Shown here: positions 15,355 through 23,754 of the stretch, in pieces
How the letters are laid out: each line of letters starts with the position of its first letter
How positions within the stretch are numbered: position 1 is the stretch's first letter
Assembly: GCA_015058845.1 (NCBI GenBank)
Contig: SVBO01000011.1
Location: forward strand, 1-32,849
Direction of reading: 5' to 3'
Length of the DNA: 32,849 bases
Source of the DNA: Erysipelotrichaceae bacterium
GTDB lineage: Bacteria > Bacillota_I > Bacilli_A > Erysipelotrichales > Erysipelotrichaceae
Notes under the pieces: model-generated
What the model saw: only the letters and a program-made list of their open reading frames with translations
Told to the model about the DNA's origin: nothing
Database searches by the model: none
Position numbers and translations under genes: made by a program

Positions 15355-15789
15355 ATGACAATTGAACAAGAATTAATGAGATACTTAATGCGTACACATG
15401 CTGCAACACGCAGACATACACAAACAAATCATAATGAAAAAGGAAAAAGAAGAGGCTTTGGCCATATTCTAAATCTATTATCTAACCAAGAAGGACTCAG
15501 TCAACAACAGATCGCAGATGCCCTACACATCCGCCCACAATCTGTATCAGAAGCTCTATCTATCTTAGAAGAGAGAAACCTGATCACAAGACAAACTAGT
15601 CCTAGTGATAAAAGAGTCAGCCTGATCTATATTACAGAAGCAGGAATGACTCTAAGAGAAGAACTAAAACAAGAATTACAAGAACGTACTAAACGCTTAT
15701 TCGCTAACTTAACACAAGAAGAGAAAGAAGAATTACTACGTTTATTAGAAAAGATCAATCATACACCCGAAGATAAGGAGGAAATGTAA
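15355..15789 (+). CDS. MarR-family transcriptional regulator
   Basis: A 144-residue winged-helix repressor. The DNA-binding core is GLSQQQIADALHIRPQSVSE (about 47-66), followed by ALSILEERNLITRQ and the wing SPSDKRVSLIYITEAG, where DKR is the hallmark Asp-x-Arg region of MarR proteins. The N-terminal and long C-terminal helices (LKQELQERTKRLFANL...) form the dimerisation part. AGGAGG lies nine bases before ATG 15355. The stop codon overlaps the start of the ABC exporter (TAATG), so both are made from one mRNA and the protein most likely controls this operon in response to a ligand, perhaps the exporter's substrate. The twin palindromes upstream support autorepression. Confidence 0.92.
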   Translation: MTIEQELMRYLMRTHAATRRHTQTNHNEKGKRRGFGHILNLLSNQEGLSQQQIADALHIRPQSVSEALSILEERNLITRQTSPSDKRVSLIYITEAGMTLREELKQELQERTKRLFANLTQEEKEELLRLLEKINHTPEDKEEM

Positions 15790-17687
15790 TGAGAGAGTCT
15801 TTTGGAAGTGCTTCTACACAACAAGGCACATTCCCTAAGACTTTCCAAGAACTGATCCACCTCCTAACAAGTTTCCTATCACGCTTCACATACATCGTGA
15901 AACTAGTGTGGAAAACAGGACACTGGATCTTATTCTTACTTACATTCGTAGCCCTATTCAAAGGCATCACACCCGTACTAGGCTCCTTACTATCTCAAAG
16001 TATCTTGAATGAACTTCAAGGCATCATTCAACAAGGAGCGCTACCAGAAGGAAGTTTCTATACATCCACAGTATTCTATCTATTAGTATTCTTATTCCTG
16101 TACAGGATCTTCTTACAGATCATCAATCACATCAGCAGAGCCCTGAATCGTATTGCAGGAGAGCAAGTAGTAAAGCATGTGAAAGTGATGATCATGGAGA
16201 AATCTAAGCAACTAGACTTAGCTAGTTTCGATGATCCTACTTTCTATGAGAAGATGGAGAATGCTAGTAGAGAAGCAGGAAATAGACCCTTAACGATCTT
16301 ATCAGAAACATTCAATGCTATTAGTACAATGATCGAACTAACAAGTTATCTAGCGATCCTACTCATGGCCAAAGATCTACCACTGATCACATTCGTCATC
16401 ATCAGTGTATCGATCCCTACAGCCATCATCAACTTCGTATATCGCAAGAAGAACTTCCAATACATCCGTAACAGAAGTAAAGAACGTCGTCAAATGAACT
16501 ACTATGCCAACTTATTAGTCGACAAAGATCTGATCAAAGAAGTACGTATGTATGATCTAGCAGACACATTCATTACAAGATATCTACAAGCCTTCCAAGT
16601 ATACTACAAAGGCTTACGTAAACTGATCACACAAGAGAACACATGGCATATCTTGATCAGTATCCTATCAGGCATCACTAATCTGATCTTCTATGTAACG
16701 ATCGCTAAGCAAGTATACACAGGCACTATCATGATCGGAGACTATACACTATTCACAGGCGCTATTGCCTCTGTCACAACATGTATAAATACTTTGATCT
16801 CTACATCCGGTTCGATCTATGAAGGGACTCTATTCATCGATAACCTGATCGATTTCTTAGAAGAAGAACAAACAGTAGTACCTACTACACAAACACCTTC
16901 TTCTGTATCCCGTAATATCGCCCATACCCTAGAGTTAAGAAATGTATCCTTCCGCTATCCCAACACTACCAAGGATATCCTGAAGAACATCTCTCTAGTC
17001 ATTGAACCAGGACAAACATTAGCATTAGTAGGATTAAACGGAGCAGGCAAAACAACTCTGATCAAATTACTCACACGCTTATATGACCCAACAGAAGGCG
17101 TGATCTTGCTAGATGGGAAAGATATCAGAGAATATGATCTATCTAGTTTATATCGCACATACGGCATCATCTTCCAAGACTTTGGGAAATATGCAGTAAG
17201 TGTAGAAGAGAATATTCGCTTTGGAAATGTGCATAAGGAAGGAACTATCGAAGAAGTACAAGAAGCAGCTAAACAAAGTAATGCTAGTGAGTATATCGAG
17301 AAATTACCACAAAGCTATCAAACACCATTGATGCGTATCTTTGAACAAAGTGGAACAGAGTTATCAGGTGGACAATGGCAGAAACTAGCTATCGCTAGAG
17401 CCTTCTATGCAGACTCAGACATCTTGATCTTAGATGAACCAACAGCCGCTCTAGATCCAATTGCAGAACAAGAGATCTTTAATCAATTCGATGCCTTACG
17501 TAAAGATAAAACAACGATCTTCGTATCCCATCGCTTATCCAGCGCCATTATGGCCGATAGTATCATCGTACTAGAGAATGGTGAAATGATCGAGAAGGGA
17601 AGTCATCAAGAGTTGATGGCTAGAGAAGGTAAATACTATGAGTTATTCTCTACACAGGCTAAGCGATATATTCCGCAGGCTGTATAA
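15789..17687 (+). CDS. ABC exporter, fused membrane and ATPase domains
   Basis: A 632-residue half-transporter that should work as a dimer in the cell membrane. An N-terminal cytoplasmic stretch of about 35 residues precedes roughly six transmembrane helices (about 40-340). The nucleotide-binding domain has Walker A GLNGAGKTT (415-423), the Q-loop near IIFQDFG, signature LSGGQ (525-529), Walker B ILILDEPTAALD, and the switch histidine in VSHRLS. The start overlaps the MarR stop codon, with AAGGAGG just before. Export of a drug, peptide or other hydrophobic compound sensed by the MarR protein is the likely role. The gene is exceptionally rich in GATC (19 copies in 16141-16860). Confidence 0.92.
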   Translation: MRESFGSASTQQGTFPKTFQELIHLLTSFLSRFTYIVKLVWKTGHWILFLLTFVALFKGITPVLGSLLSQSILNELQGIIQQGALPEGSFYTSTVFYLLVFLFLYRIFLQIINHISRALNRIAGEQVVKHVKVMIMEKSKQLDLASFDDPTFYEKMENASREAGNRPLTILSETFNAISTMIELTSYLAILLMAKDLPLITFVIISVSIPTAIINFVYRKKNFQYIRNRSKERRQMNYYANLLVDKDLIKEVRMYDLADTFITRYLQAFQVYYKGLRKLITQENTWHILISILSGITNLIFYVTIAKQVYTGTIMIGDYTLFTGAIASVTTCINTLISTSGSIYEGTLFIDNLIDFLEEEQTVVPTTQTPSSVSRNIAHTLELRNVSFRYPNTTKDILKNISLVIEPGQTLALVGLNGAGKTTLIKLLTRLYDPTEGVILLDGKDIREYDLSSLYRTYGIIFQDFGKYAVSVEENIRFGNVHKEGTIEEVQEAAKQSNASEYIEKLPQSYQTPLMRIFEQSGTELSGGQWQKLAIARAFYADSDILILDEPTAALDPIAEQEIFNQFDALRKDKTTIFVSHRLSSAIMADSIIVLENGEMIEKGSHQELMAREGKYYELFSTQAKRYIPQAV

Positions 17688-17689
17688 TG

Positions 17690-17709
17690 AGGTGCGAGAG
17701 CACCTTTTC
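17690..17709 (+). terminator. Terminator of the MarR-ABC operon
   Basis: Arms AGGTGC (17690-17695) and GCACCT (17700-17705) with GAGA loop, followed by TTTCA. Confidence 0.8.
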
Positions 17710-17761
17710 ATTTTCTCTTGATTAACTTTCGATCTTATTAAGAGTATATAGGATAGAAATA

Positions 17762-17770
17762 TGTTATAAT
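17762..17770 (+). promoter_or_regulatory. Extended -10 promoter of the nfn operon
   Basis: TGTTATAAT with perfect TATAAT at 17765-17770. No good -35 box at 17 bases. The ribosome binding site TGGAGG follows at 17782-17787. Confidence 0.55.
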
Positions 17771-17794
17771 GTACATAAGGATGGAGGTACCCAT

Positions 17795-18655
17795 ATGGAA
17801 AGTATCAAAATGTTTCAAATACTAAAGAAAAGAGAACTAAATCCTCAAGTGAGTCTCATGGAAATATATGCCCCATACGTGGCTAAGAAAGCGTTAGCAG
17901 GTCAATTCATTATCTTACGTGTAGATGATGAAGGAGAAAGAATTCCACTAACGATCGCAGACTATGACCGTGAGAAACAAACGATCACGATCATCTATCA
18001 AAAGGTAGGATATACAACATATCACTTAGATGAATTACAAGAAGGAGATTGTCTACATGATTTCGTAGGACCTCTTGGGAAAGCAAGTGAGTTTGAAGGG
18101 ATCAAGAAGGCTTGTGTGATCGGTGGTGGATTAGGAGTAGCTATCGCATATCCTCAAGCTAAGGCATTGTATGAAGCAGGCGCAGAAGTAGATTTCATCG
18201 TAGGATTCCGTAATAAGGATCTGATCATTCTAGAAGATGAATTCCAGAATGCTTGTACAGATCTAAAGATCATGACTGATGATGGATCTAATGGAAATAA
18301 AGGTTTCGTAACGAATGCTTTGAAAGAAAAGTTAGAAGCAGGTGTAATGTATGATACGGTGATCGCTATTGGTCCATTGCGTATGATGCAAGCTGTTGCG
18401 AATATGACGAAGGAATATAATATCAAGACGATCGTGTCTATGAACTCTATTATGATCGATGGAACTGGTATGTGTGGTGGATGTCGTTTAACTGTAGGTG
18501 GTAAGACGAAGTTTGCTTGTGTAGATGGACCAGACTTCGATGCCCATGAAGTAGATTTTGAAGAAGCGATCAGTAGAGCTGAGATGTATAAAGAAGAAGA
18601 GCAATTGAGTATGGAGAAACATATGTGTCATATGATCAAGAAAGGGGGATTCTAA
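17795..18655 (+). CDS. nfnA: Nfn-type transhydrogenase small subunit (FAD/[2Fe-2S])
   Basis: A 286-residue flavoprotein of the ferredoxin-NADP reductase/PyrK type. The N-terminal FAD-binding barrel (about 8-100) includes RIPLTI and VGPLG; the NAD-binding half begins at ACVIGGGLGVA (107-117). Near the C-terminus, Asp222, Cys227, Cys230 and Cys242 (DGTGMCGGC ... AC) match the unusual one-Asp three-Cys ligand set of the [2Fe-2S] cluster in NfnA. With the subunit encoded next it would form NADH-dependent reduced ferredoxin:NADP oxidoreductase, which couples ferredoxin and NADH oxidation to NADPH formation by electron bifurcation in anaerobes. Related sulfide dehydrogenase (SudB) annotation refers to the same family. 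Start ATG 17795 is well supported. Confidence 0.85.
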   Translation: MESIKMFQILKKRELNPQVSLMEIYAPYVAKKALAGQFIILRVDDEGERIPLTIADYDREKQTITIIYQKVGYTTYHLDELQEGDCLHDFVGPLGKASEFEGIKKACVIGGGLGVAIAYPQAKALYEAGAEVDFIVGFRNKDLIILEDEFQNACTDLKIMTDDGSNGNKGFVTNALKEKLEAGVMYDTVIAIGPLRMMQAVANMTKEYNIKTIVSMNSIMIDGTGMCGGCRLTVGGKTKFACVDGPDFDAHEVDFEEAISRAEMYKEEEQLSMEKHMCHMIKKGGF

Positions 18656-20049
18656 TGGCTTTCAATCTATCATTAACTAAATTACCTATGCCTACGCAAG
18701 ATCCTCAAGAGCGTATCAAGAACCTGAAAGAGGTGTCTACTGGGTATACAGTAGAAATGGCACAGGAAGAAGCACAACGTTGTTTAAATTGTAAGAATCC
18801 TAGATGTGTAGAGGGGTGTCCAGTGAATGTACATATCCCTGAGTTCATTGAACAGATCAAGTTAGGAAATTTCAAAGAAGCTAATGCGATCATTAAGCAA
18901 ACTAACGCTCTACCAGCGATCTGTGGTCGTGTGTGTCCACAAGAGAGTCAATGTGAGTCTAAATGTGTGCGTGGGATCAAGGGTGAGCCTGTTGGTATTG
19001 GTCGATTAGAGAGATTTGTGGCAGACTATGCGATGGAACATAAGGAAGGTCCGGCTGAGAAGGTGCCTACTAATGGACATAAGGTAGCTGTAGTAGGTAG
19101 TGGTCCTTCTGGTCTTACTTGTGCTAAGGATCTAGCTATGAAGGGCTATGAGGTAACTGTGTTTGAGGCACTTCATACGGCTGGTGGTGTACTTGTGTAT
19201 GGTATTCCAGAGTTTAGATTACCTAAGGAATTAGTGAAGAAAGAGATCGAAACGATCCAGGAGATGGGTGTAAAGATCGTTACGAATAGAGTGATCGGGA
19301 AGTCTATTACGATCGACGAGTTGATGGAAGAAGAGGGCTATGAGGCTGTGTATGTAGCGAGTGGTGCTGGTCTTCCTAAGTGGCAAGGGATCGAGGGAGA
19401 GAACTTGTTGGGAGTTTATTCTGCAAATGAATTCTTAACACGTATCAATCTTATGAAGGCGTATAAGTTCCCTGAGTATGCGACTCCTGTAAGAGTAGGC
19501 AAGGCTGCTGCTATTATTGGTGGTGGTAATGTGGCTATGGATGCTGCTCGTTGTGCGAAGCGTATGGGAGCAGAGGATACGTATATTATCTATCGTAGAG
19601 GGTTAGAAGAGATGCCTGCTAGAGAAGAAGAGATCCATCATGCGATGGAAGAGGGGATCATCTTTAAGTTCTTAACAAATCCTACTAAGATCGTAGGGAA
19701 TGATAAGAAGCGTGTAACTGGTATTGAGTGTATTTCTATGCAACTAGGAGAACCAGATGCTTCTGGTAGAAGAAGACCAGTTCCGATCGAGGGTAGTGAA
19801 GAGATCATTCCTGTGGATAGTGTGATCGTAGCAATTGGGAATAATCCTAATCCATTGATCCCACAATCTACACCAGATCTAGCGATCCAGAAGTGGGGTG
19901 GTATTATCACTGATGAGAATGGTAAGACTAACTTAGAGGGTGTATATGCTGGTGGTGATGCTGTGACTGGTGCTGCTACTGTGATTCTAGCAATGGGGGC
20001 TGGTAAGAAGGCTGCTGCTTCTATTGATGAGTATTTAAAGAATAAATAA
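18655..20049 (+). CDS. nfnB: Nfn-type transhydrogenase large subunit (GltD-like)
   Basis: A 464-residue flavoprotein with two N-terminal cluster motifs: Cys 43, 46, 51, 55 and Cys 90, 94, 100, 104. Then comes an FAD site VGSGPSGL (about 147-154) and an NADP site GGGNVAMDAAR, the layout of the glutamate synthase small subunit and of NfnB. The reading frame is open to 18625, but ATG 18655 overlaps the upstream stop (TAATG) and follows AAAGGGGG, so it is chosen. Tight coupling with the PyrK-like subunit and the lack of a glutamate synthase large subunit favour NfnB over GltD. NfnAB supplies NADPH to anaerobic metabolism. Confidence 0.87.
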   Translation: MAFNLSLTKLPMPTQDPQERIKNLKEVSTGYTVEMAQEEAQRCLNCKNPRCVEGCPVNVHIPEFIEQIKLGNFKEANAIIKQTNALPAICGRVCPQESQCESKCVRGIKGEPVGIGRLERFVADYAMEHKEGPAEKVPTNGHKVAVVGSGPSGLTCAKDLAMKGYEVTVFEALHTAGGVLVYGIPEFRLPKELVKKEIETIQEMGVKIVTNRVIGKSITIDELMEEEGYEAVYVASGAGLPKWQGIEGENLLGVYSANEFLTRINLMKAYKFPEYATPVRVGKAAAIIGGGNVAMDAARCAKRMGAEDTYIIYRRGLEEMPAREEEIHHAMEEGIIFKFLTNPTKIVGNDKKRVTGIECISMQLGEPDASGRRRPVPIEGSEEIIPVDSVIVAIGNNPNPLIPQSTPDLAIQKWGGIITDENGKTNLEGVYAGGDAVTGAATVILAMGAGKKAAASIDEYLKNK

Positions 20050-20054
20050 GAAAG

Positions 20055-20082
20055 AAAGCGTCTGTGATACAGGCGCTTTTAG
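20055..20082 (+). terminator. Terminator of the nfn operon
   Basis: Arms AAAGCGTCTGT and ACAGGCGCTTT (one wobble) around GAT, followed by T. The convergent aminopeptidase has its own terminator at 20141-20166. Confidence 0.8.
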
Positions 20083-20140
20083 ATTACTCATTAAGAGCAT
20101 ATGAAACGAAAATCTTAAAAAATTGCACATAAGTATCAAA

Positions 20141-20166
20141 TAAAAAGAGAGCATTAATTGCTCTCT
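20141..20166 (-). terminator. Terminator overlapping the aminopeptidase stop codon
   Basis: Arms AGAGAGCA (20146-20153) and TGCTCTCT (20159-20166); the minus-strand stop TAA is in the 5-base loop. TTTTTA follows on the minus strand. Confidence 0.85.
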
Positions 20167-21401
20167 AATAACTCTTCCGCAAAGTCACCATCTCTAAAGA
20201 TCACAACTTCCTTACCATCCTTAGTATATCCAATAATAGAAGTATCCTTAGCACCTACCATAAAGTCAACATGAATAGAAGAATCATTCAAATGCTTAGC
20301 CTCCCAAGTAGACTTATCCACAGGATGAGCATTTACACAACTAGGGAAACCTCTACCTAAAGCTAAGTGACAAGAAGCATTCTCATCGATCAATGTATTA
20401 TAGAATACATAGCCAGATAAACTGATAGGAGAATGATATGGAACAAATGCTACTTCTCCTAAATATCCACTAGTCTCATCAGTCTCGATCGTCTTGCGAA
20501 GTAACTCTTCTCCTACCTCAGCCTTACAATCGATCGCCTTACCATCCTTGAAAGTGATCTCGAAATGATCTACGATCTTACCACCTAGTAACAATGGCTT
20601 AGTAGACACTACCTTACCTTGAGTGCGCCACTTATCAGGAGAAGTACAGATCTCTACAGTAGGAATATTCGCTACATAATCAGGTCTATCAGTAGGCTTC
20701 ACATAACGTGTACCAAATGTCGCATCTTCATGTAGACCAAATTCGATATCAGTTCCATTGGAAGAAGTCATACGTAAACGATCAAAGTGATAGTCAGTTA
20801 ACTTTTGTTGGATCTTACCTTTCTCAATCTTTCTCTTAGTCCATGCTTCTACAGGATCGTTATCTTCCGTGATATATACAAAGTCTAAGATCAATTTCCA
20901 GAACTTATCTAACACTGTTTCCTTTGGTTCCTCAGGCATAACAGTCTCTGCCCATATTTGCGTAGGGACAGCTGCGATACACCATTGAATACCATCACTA
21001 GCGATCTTAGAGCGAATGATGTTTCTCTTATCATTAGTATGTGTTTGGATCGCATGGGCTCTCTCATCACTTAAGTCATCCATTAGATGAGGGTTAGGAC
21101 TTGCGAATAGTAAAGAACAAGCCCCTTCATTTAAATAATGTGATAGACTTTCTCTTTCCCATTGTTCTACATAGGCTACATCCTTAGGATCTCTGTGTAA
21201 AGAATGTATCTTAGTGATCGTAGAATCAGTATAATGAACGACTACTTCACCAGCCTTCTCCTTATACGCAGCCTCAGTAACCATACGAGCAAACTCATAT
21301 GCCTCTACAGGAGCCTCAATGATCACCTTTTGACCTACCTTTACATCTAGCCCAACTCTGACTAATAAGTGAGCGTATTTCTCAAGTAATTCTTTTTTCA
21401 T
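20154..21401 (-). CDS. M29-family metallo-aminopeptidase
   Basis: A 415-residue cytoplasmic exopeptidase of the AmpS/AmpT/PepS family, which removes N-terminal residues with two metal ions. The family's metal ligands can be seen in order: Glu in NIPTVEICTSP, Glu in LGEVAFVPYHSP, Glu/His in DENASCHLALG, and His and Asp in IHVDFMVG. Length is normal. I start at ATG 21401, preceded by AAGGAGGA; the frame stays open for another 123 codons upstream, but that part overlaps the divergent Sel1 gene and its amino acids look like noncoding sequence. It recycles peptides into amino acids, in keeping with an amino-acid-based lifestyle. Confidence 0.92.
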   Translation of the reverse strand: MKKELLEKYAHLLVRVGLDVKVGQKVIIEAPVEAYEFARMVTEAAYKEKAGEVVVHYTDSTITKIHSLHRDPKDVAYVEQWERESLSHYLNEGACSLLFASPNPHLMDDLSDERAHAIQTHTNDKRNIIRSKIASDGIQWCIAAVPTQIWAETVMPEEPKETVLDKFWKLILDFVYITEDNDPVEAWTKRKIEKGKIQQKLTDYHFDRLRMTSSNGTDIEFGLHEDATFGTRYVKPTDRPDYVANIPTVEICTSPDKWRTQGKVVSTKPLLLGGKIVDHFEITFKDGKAIDCKAEVGEELLRKTIETDETSGYLGEVAFVPYHSPISLSGYVFYNTLIDENASCHLALGRGFPSCVNAHPVDKSTWEAKHLNDSSIHVDFMVGAKDTSIIGYTKDGKEVVIFRDGDFAEELLESN

Positions 21402-21516
21402 ATACTGTATTCCTCCTTGCTTATTTGTATATATAATATCACTAATGGTAAGTATAATTCTATGTTTATTTATAGAATATAGAAACTTATATGTACTGGT
21501 AGTATTTTTGTGTGCA

Positions 21517-21525
21517 TGGTAGAAT
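21517..21525 (+). promoter_or_regulatory. Possible extended -10 promoter of the Sel1 gene
   Basis: TGGTAGAAT, an extended -10 with one mismatch to TATAAT, about 44 bases before the start. No clear -35 box. Confidence 0.35.
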
Positions 21526-21568
21526 AGGGGAAAGAGATCGAGGGATTTGAATTTAGCGAGGTGGACAT

Positions 21569-21958
21569 ATGGCAAGCAATTATTACAAACCATGTAAAGA
21601 ATTAGAAATGTGTGAAGAATTAATCGAAAAATATTGGAAATCAAAACAATATGATAAATGTTTTGAAGGGCATTTGCCATTAGCAGAACAAGGGTATCCT
21701 CTTGCAGAATGTCAAATAGGCTACTTTTATTTTGAGGGTCTTGGTATTGAAAAAGACTTAGAAAAAGCATTTTATTGGACGCATCGTGCAGCAGAACATG
21801 GCGATAGAGATGGACAATTCAATTTAGCGTGGTTTTATGAAGAGGGATATGGTGTAAATATTGACTTAGAAAAAGCGAAATATTGGTATAAAAAAGCAGC
21901 AATGCAAAATCATGACTTAGCAATCAATAAATGTAAAGAAATGAATATTAATTTATAA
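21569..21958 (+). CDS. Small Sel1-like repeat protein
   Basis: A 129-residue protein without signal peptide. Two and a half Sel1-like repeats are visible: LAEQGYPLAECQIGYFYFEG (about 38-57) with GIEKDLEKAFYWTHRAAEHG, then RDGQFNLAWFYEEGYGVNID with LEKAKYWYKKAAMQNH. Sel1 repeats are helical pairs that bind other proteins; small bacterial forms act as adaptors. The start ATG 21569 follows GAGGTGG (21559-21565). The gene has no GATC and is AT-rich, unlike its neighbours, so it may be a recent arrival. Partner unknown. Confidence 0.8.
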   Translation: MASNYYKPCKELEMCEELIEKYWKSKQYDKCFEGHLPLAEQGYPLAECQIGYFYFEGLGIEKDLEKAFYWTHRAAEHGDRDGQFNLAWFYEEGYGVNIDLEKAKYWYKKAAMQNHDLAINKCKEMNINL

Positions 21959-21960
21959 AT

Positions 21961-21974
21961 AATAAATATTTATT
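21961..21974. repeat. AT-only palindrome
   Basis: AATAAATATTTATT, perfect 14-bp symmetry three bases after the Sel1 stop. Too weak for a terminator by itself. Confidence 0.3.
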
Positions 21975-22084
21975 TGTTATTCTAGTTAGAAATAATCCAT
22001 TTCTTAACACAGGTATAAACTATTATTAAATCTACCTCATTTCTCTGAAAATTGATCTTACAGGAATAATGTAGACAAAATGAA

Positions 22085-22109
22085 TTTGTGTCAGCAGTGC
22101 TGACACAAA
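22085..22109. repeat. Large palindrome with 12-bp arms
   Basis: TTTGTGTCAGCA (22085-22096), one central G, then its exact reverse complement (22098-22109). It lies in the 232-bp gap between the convergent Sel1 and beta-eliminating lyase genes. No T-run follows on the plus strand; a partial copy of the arm (GACACAAA) occurs again at about 22131-22137. It may be a protein-binding site or a rho-independent structure. Confidence 0.55.
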
Positions 22110-22131
22110 CTATCATACTACTAAACATAGA

Positions 22132-22172
22132 CACAAATAAAAACGACCTATGATCACACCCATAGGTCGTTT
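22132..22172 (-). terminator. Terminator of the beta-eliminating lyase gene
   Basis: Arms AAACGACCTATG (22141-22152) and CATAGGTCGTTT (22161-22172) pair perfectly; TTTTATTTGT follows on the minus strand. Confidence 0.85.
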
Positions 22173-22190
22173 AAACTATTCTAAGTATTA

Positions 22191-23639
22191 TTACTGATCT
22201 TCCCCAAAATCAGCCATATAAGCCTCTAATAACTTCTCTGGCCAATCACTAGTAGGCTCTAAAGTACCAGTAAAGAAACGTAAAGTCTTAGGCTCACGTA
22301 CAAAACGTAATCCACCTACTAAATGTCTATGATCATATAACCACTTCACACGGTCGATCACATATTCAGTTTGAGAAAGAGTAAATACACGACGAGGGAA
22401 TGCTAGACGTACCATTTCTACTGAAGCAATACGTTCACTTCCATCTGGATTTCTCTCTTCAGATAAAGTACCGCGTTCCATACCACGAATACCACCACAT
22501 AGATATAAAGCAGCTACAAGAGCACCAGCAGGATATTCCTCAGAAGGAACATGCGCTAATACTTCCTTCGCATTGATATGAGCCCCTAGACCTCCCCCAG
22601 GAGTGATCATAGGAACACCTAGAGCATCTAACTCCTTCACAGCATGATTAATGAACTGAGGAGATTGAGAGATCACATCGAAATCCATAGTCTCATCAAA
22701 CCCGATCGTCATAGCTTCCATTTCCTTAACAGACATACCACCATACGTTAAGAAACCTTCATACATAGTAATATAATCTTCTAATTCATGGAATAAAGCT
22801 TCATCACGCACTAGAATACCGCCTCCGCGACCAAAACCAAACTTACGCCCAGAGAAGTAGATGATATCGAATAGATCAGCGATCTTACGAGTGATCTCTC
22901 TAATAGAAAGATCCTTTAAAGACTCTTCTCTAGTCTTATTGAAGTATAAGTTATCTTGTAATAGAGAAGCATCTAGTACAGTAGGAATCCCATATTCTCT
23001 AGCAATATCAGTAGCAGCCTTCATATTCTCATAAGAAATAGGTTGTCCACCGATCAAGTTAGTACCCGCCTCTAAACGTAAGTATGCGATATTATCTGCA
23101 CCTTCCTTAGCAATACAAGCACGTACCTTATCTAGATCGATATTTCCTTTGAATGGTAGAGTGCTTTGGGCGATCAATCCCTCATCTCTGATCAATTCCT
23201 CAACATGACCACCTAATGTAGTAACGTGAGCCTTAGATGTAGTGAAATGATAGTTCATGATGATACAATTACCAGGCTTAACAAAATGCTTAGCGATGAT
23301 ATGCTCACAAGCACGACCTTGGTGTGTAGGTAATAGATTAGGGATCCCGAAGATCTCTTCTAACTTATCTCGCATTCTATAGAATGTTTCACTACCTGCA
23401 TACGCATCGTCTGCACGTAACATAGCAGATTGCATGTTGTCACTCATAGCATTTACACCAGAGTCAGTCAACATATCCATGAAGATATCTCCATTATGTA
23501 ATAAGAAAGTGTTGAATCCAGCTTCCTTCATCTTAGCAAGACGTTGTTTAGCGGGTAATAGAGTTAACTTTTGAACGATCTTTACTTTATGCATCTCCAT
23601 TGGTACAGGAGCACGATTGTAGAATTTGATAATTGCCAT
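22191..23639 (-). CDS. Divergent tryptophanase/tyrosine phenol-lyase family enzyme
   Basis: A 482-residue PLP-dependent beta-eliminating lyase. Kept family residues include Tyr80 (DDAYAGSETFY), Arg109 (THQGRA), Asn194 (GTNLIGGQP), Asp223 (VLDAS), the Schiff-base lysine Lys266 (SGRK), Tyr293 region (YEGFLTYGG), Arg385 (GIRGMERG) and the substrate-carboxylate arginine in RLAFPRR (411-417). GIRGMERG is closer to tyrosine phenol-lyase than to E. coli tryptophanase. Three positions differ from both: the PLP-oxygen-binding arginine is Leu226, the lysine before the Schiff-base lysine is Arg265, and the active-site histidine of GGH is Leu351. So the substrate and product are uncertain, and it should not be called an indole- or phenol-producing enzyme without testing. 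It starts at ATG 23639 after GGGAGG and diverges from a LysR gene. Confidence 0.82.
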   Translation of the reverse strand: MAIIKFYNRAPVPMEMHKVKIVQKLTLLPAKQRLAKMKEAGFNTFLLHNGDIFMDMLTDSGVNAMSDNMQSAMLRADDAYAGSETFYRMRDKLEEIFGIPNLLPTHQGRACEHIIAKHFVKPGNCIIMNYHFTTSKAHVTTLGGHVEELIRDEGLIAQSTLPFKGNIDLDKVRACIAKEGADNIAYLRLEAGTNLIGGQPISYENMKAATDIAREYGIPTVLDASLLQDNLYFNKTREESLKDLSIREITRKIADLFDIIYFSGRKFGFGRGGGILVRDEALFHELEDYITMYEGFLTYGGMSVKEMEAMTIGFDETMDFDVISQSPQFINHAVKELDALGVPMITPGGGLGAHINAKEVLAHVPSEEYPAGALVAALYLCGGIRGMERGTLSEERNPDGSERIASVEMVRLAFPRRVFTLSQTEYVIDRVKWLYDHRHLVGGLRFVREPKTLRFFTGTLEPTSDWPEKLLEAYMADFGEDQ

Positions 23640-23690
23640 ATATTATACCTCCCAATATTGTTAATAATACTTTATTAGTATATAATATTT

Positions 23691-23728
23691 TTATCTATTT
23701 AGGAAGTGAATGAATTAGATAATATCTA
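23691..23728. promoter_or_regulatory. LysR-type binding site in the divergent promoter region
   Basis: TAGATA-A-TATCTA (23716-23728) is a 13-bp dyad that fits the T-N11-A rule for LysR-type regulators. A third half-site TTATCTA sits at 23691-23697. The region separates the lyase and the LysR gene (115 bp), as usual for a LysR protein that controls itself and its neighbour. Confidence 0.55.
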
Positions 23729-23754
23729 TCGAAATTATTAATGAGGTAATAATT

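Noticed and set aside
18625-18654. Upstream start of the nfnB frame at 18625
   Set aside because: The extension lies inside nfnA; ATG 18655 overlaps the nfnA stop and has AAAGGGGG at normal spacing.
21402-21770. N-terminal extension of the aminopeptidase frame
   Set aside because: The extra 123 codons overlap the divergent Sel1 gene and the intergenic promoter region, lack a ribosome binding site, and do not belong to the M29 family length. ATG 21401 has AAGGAGGA.
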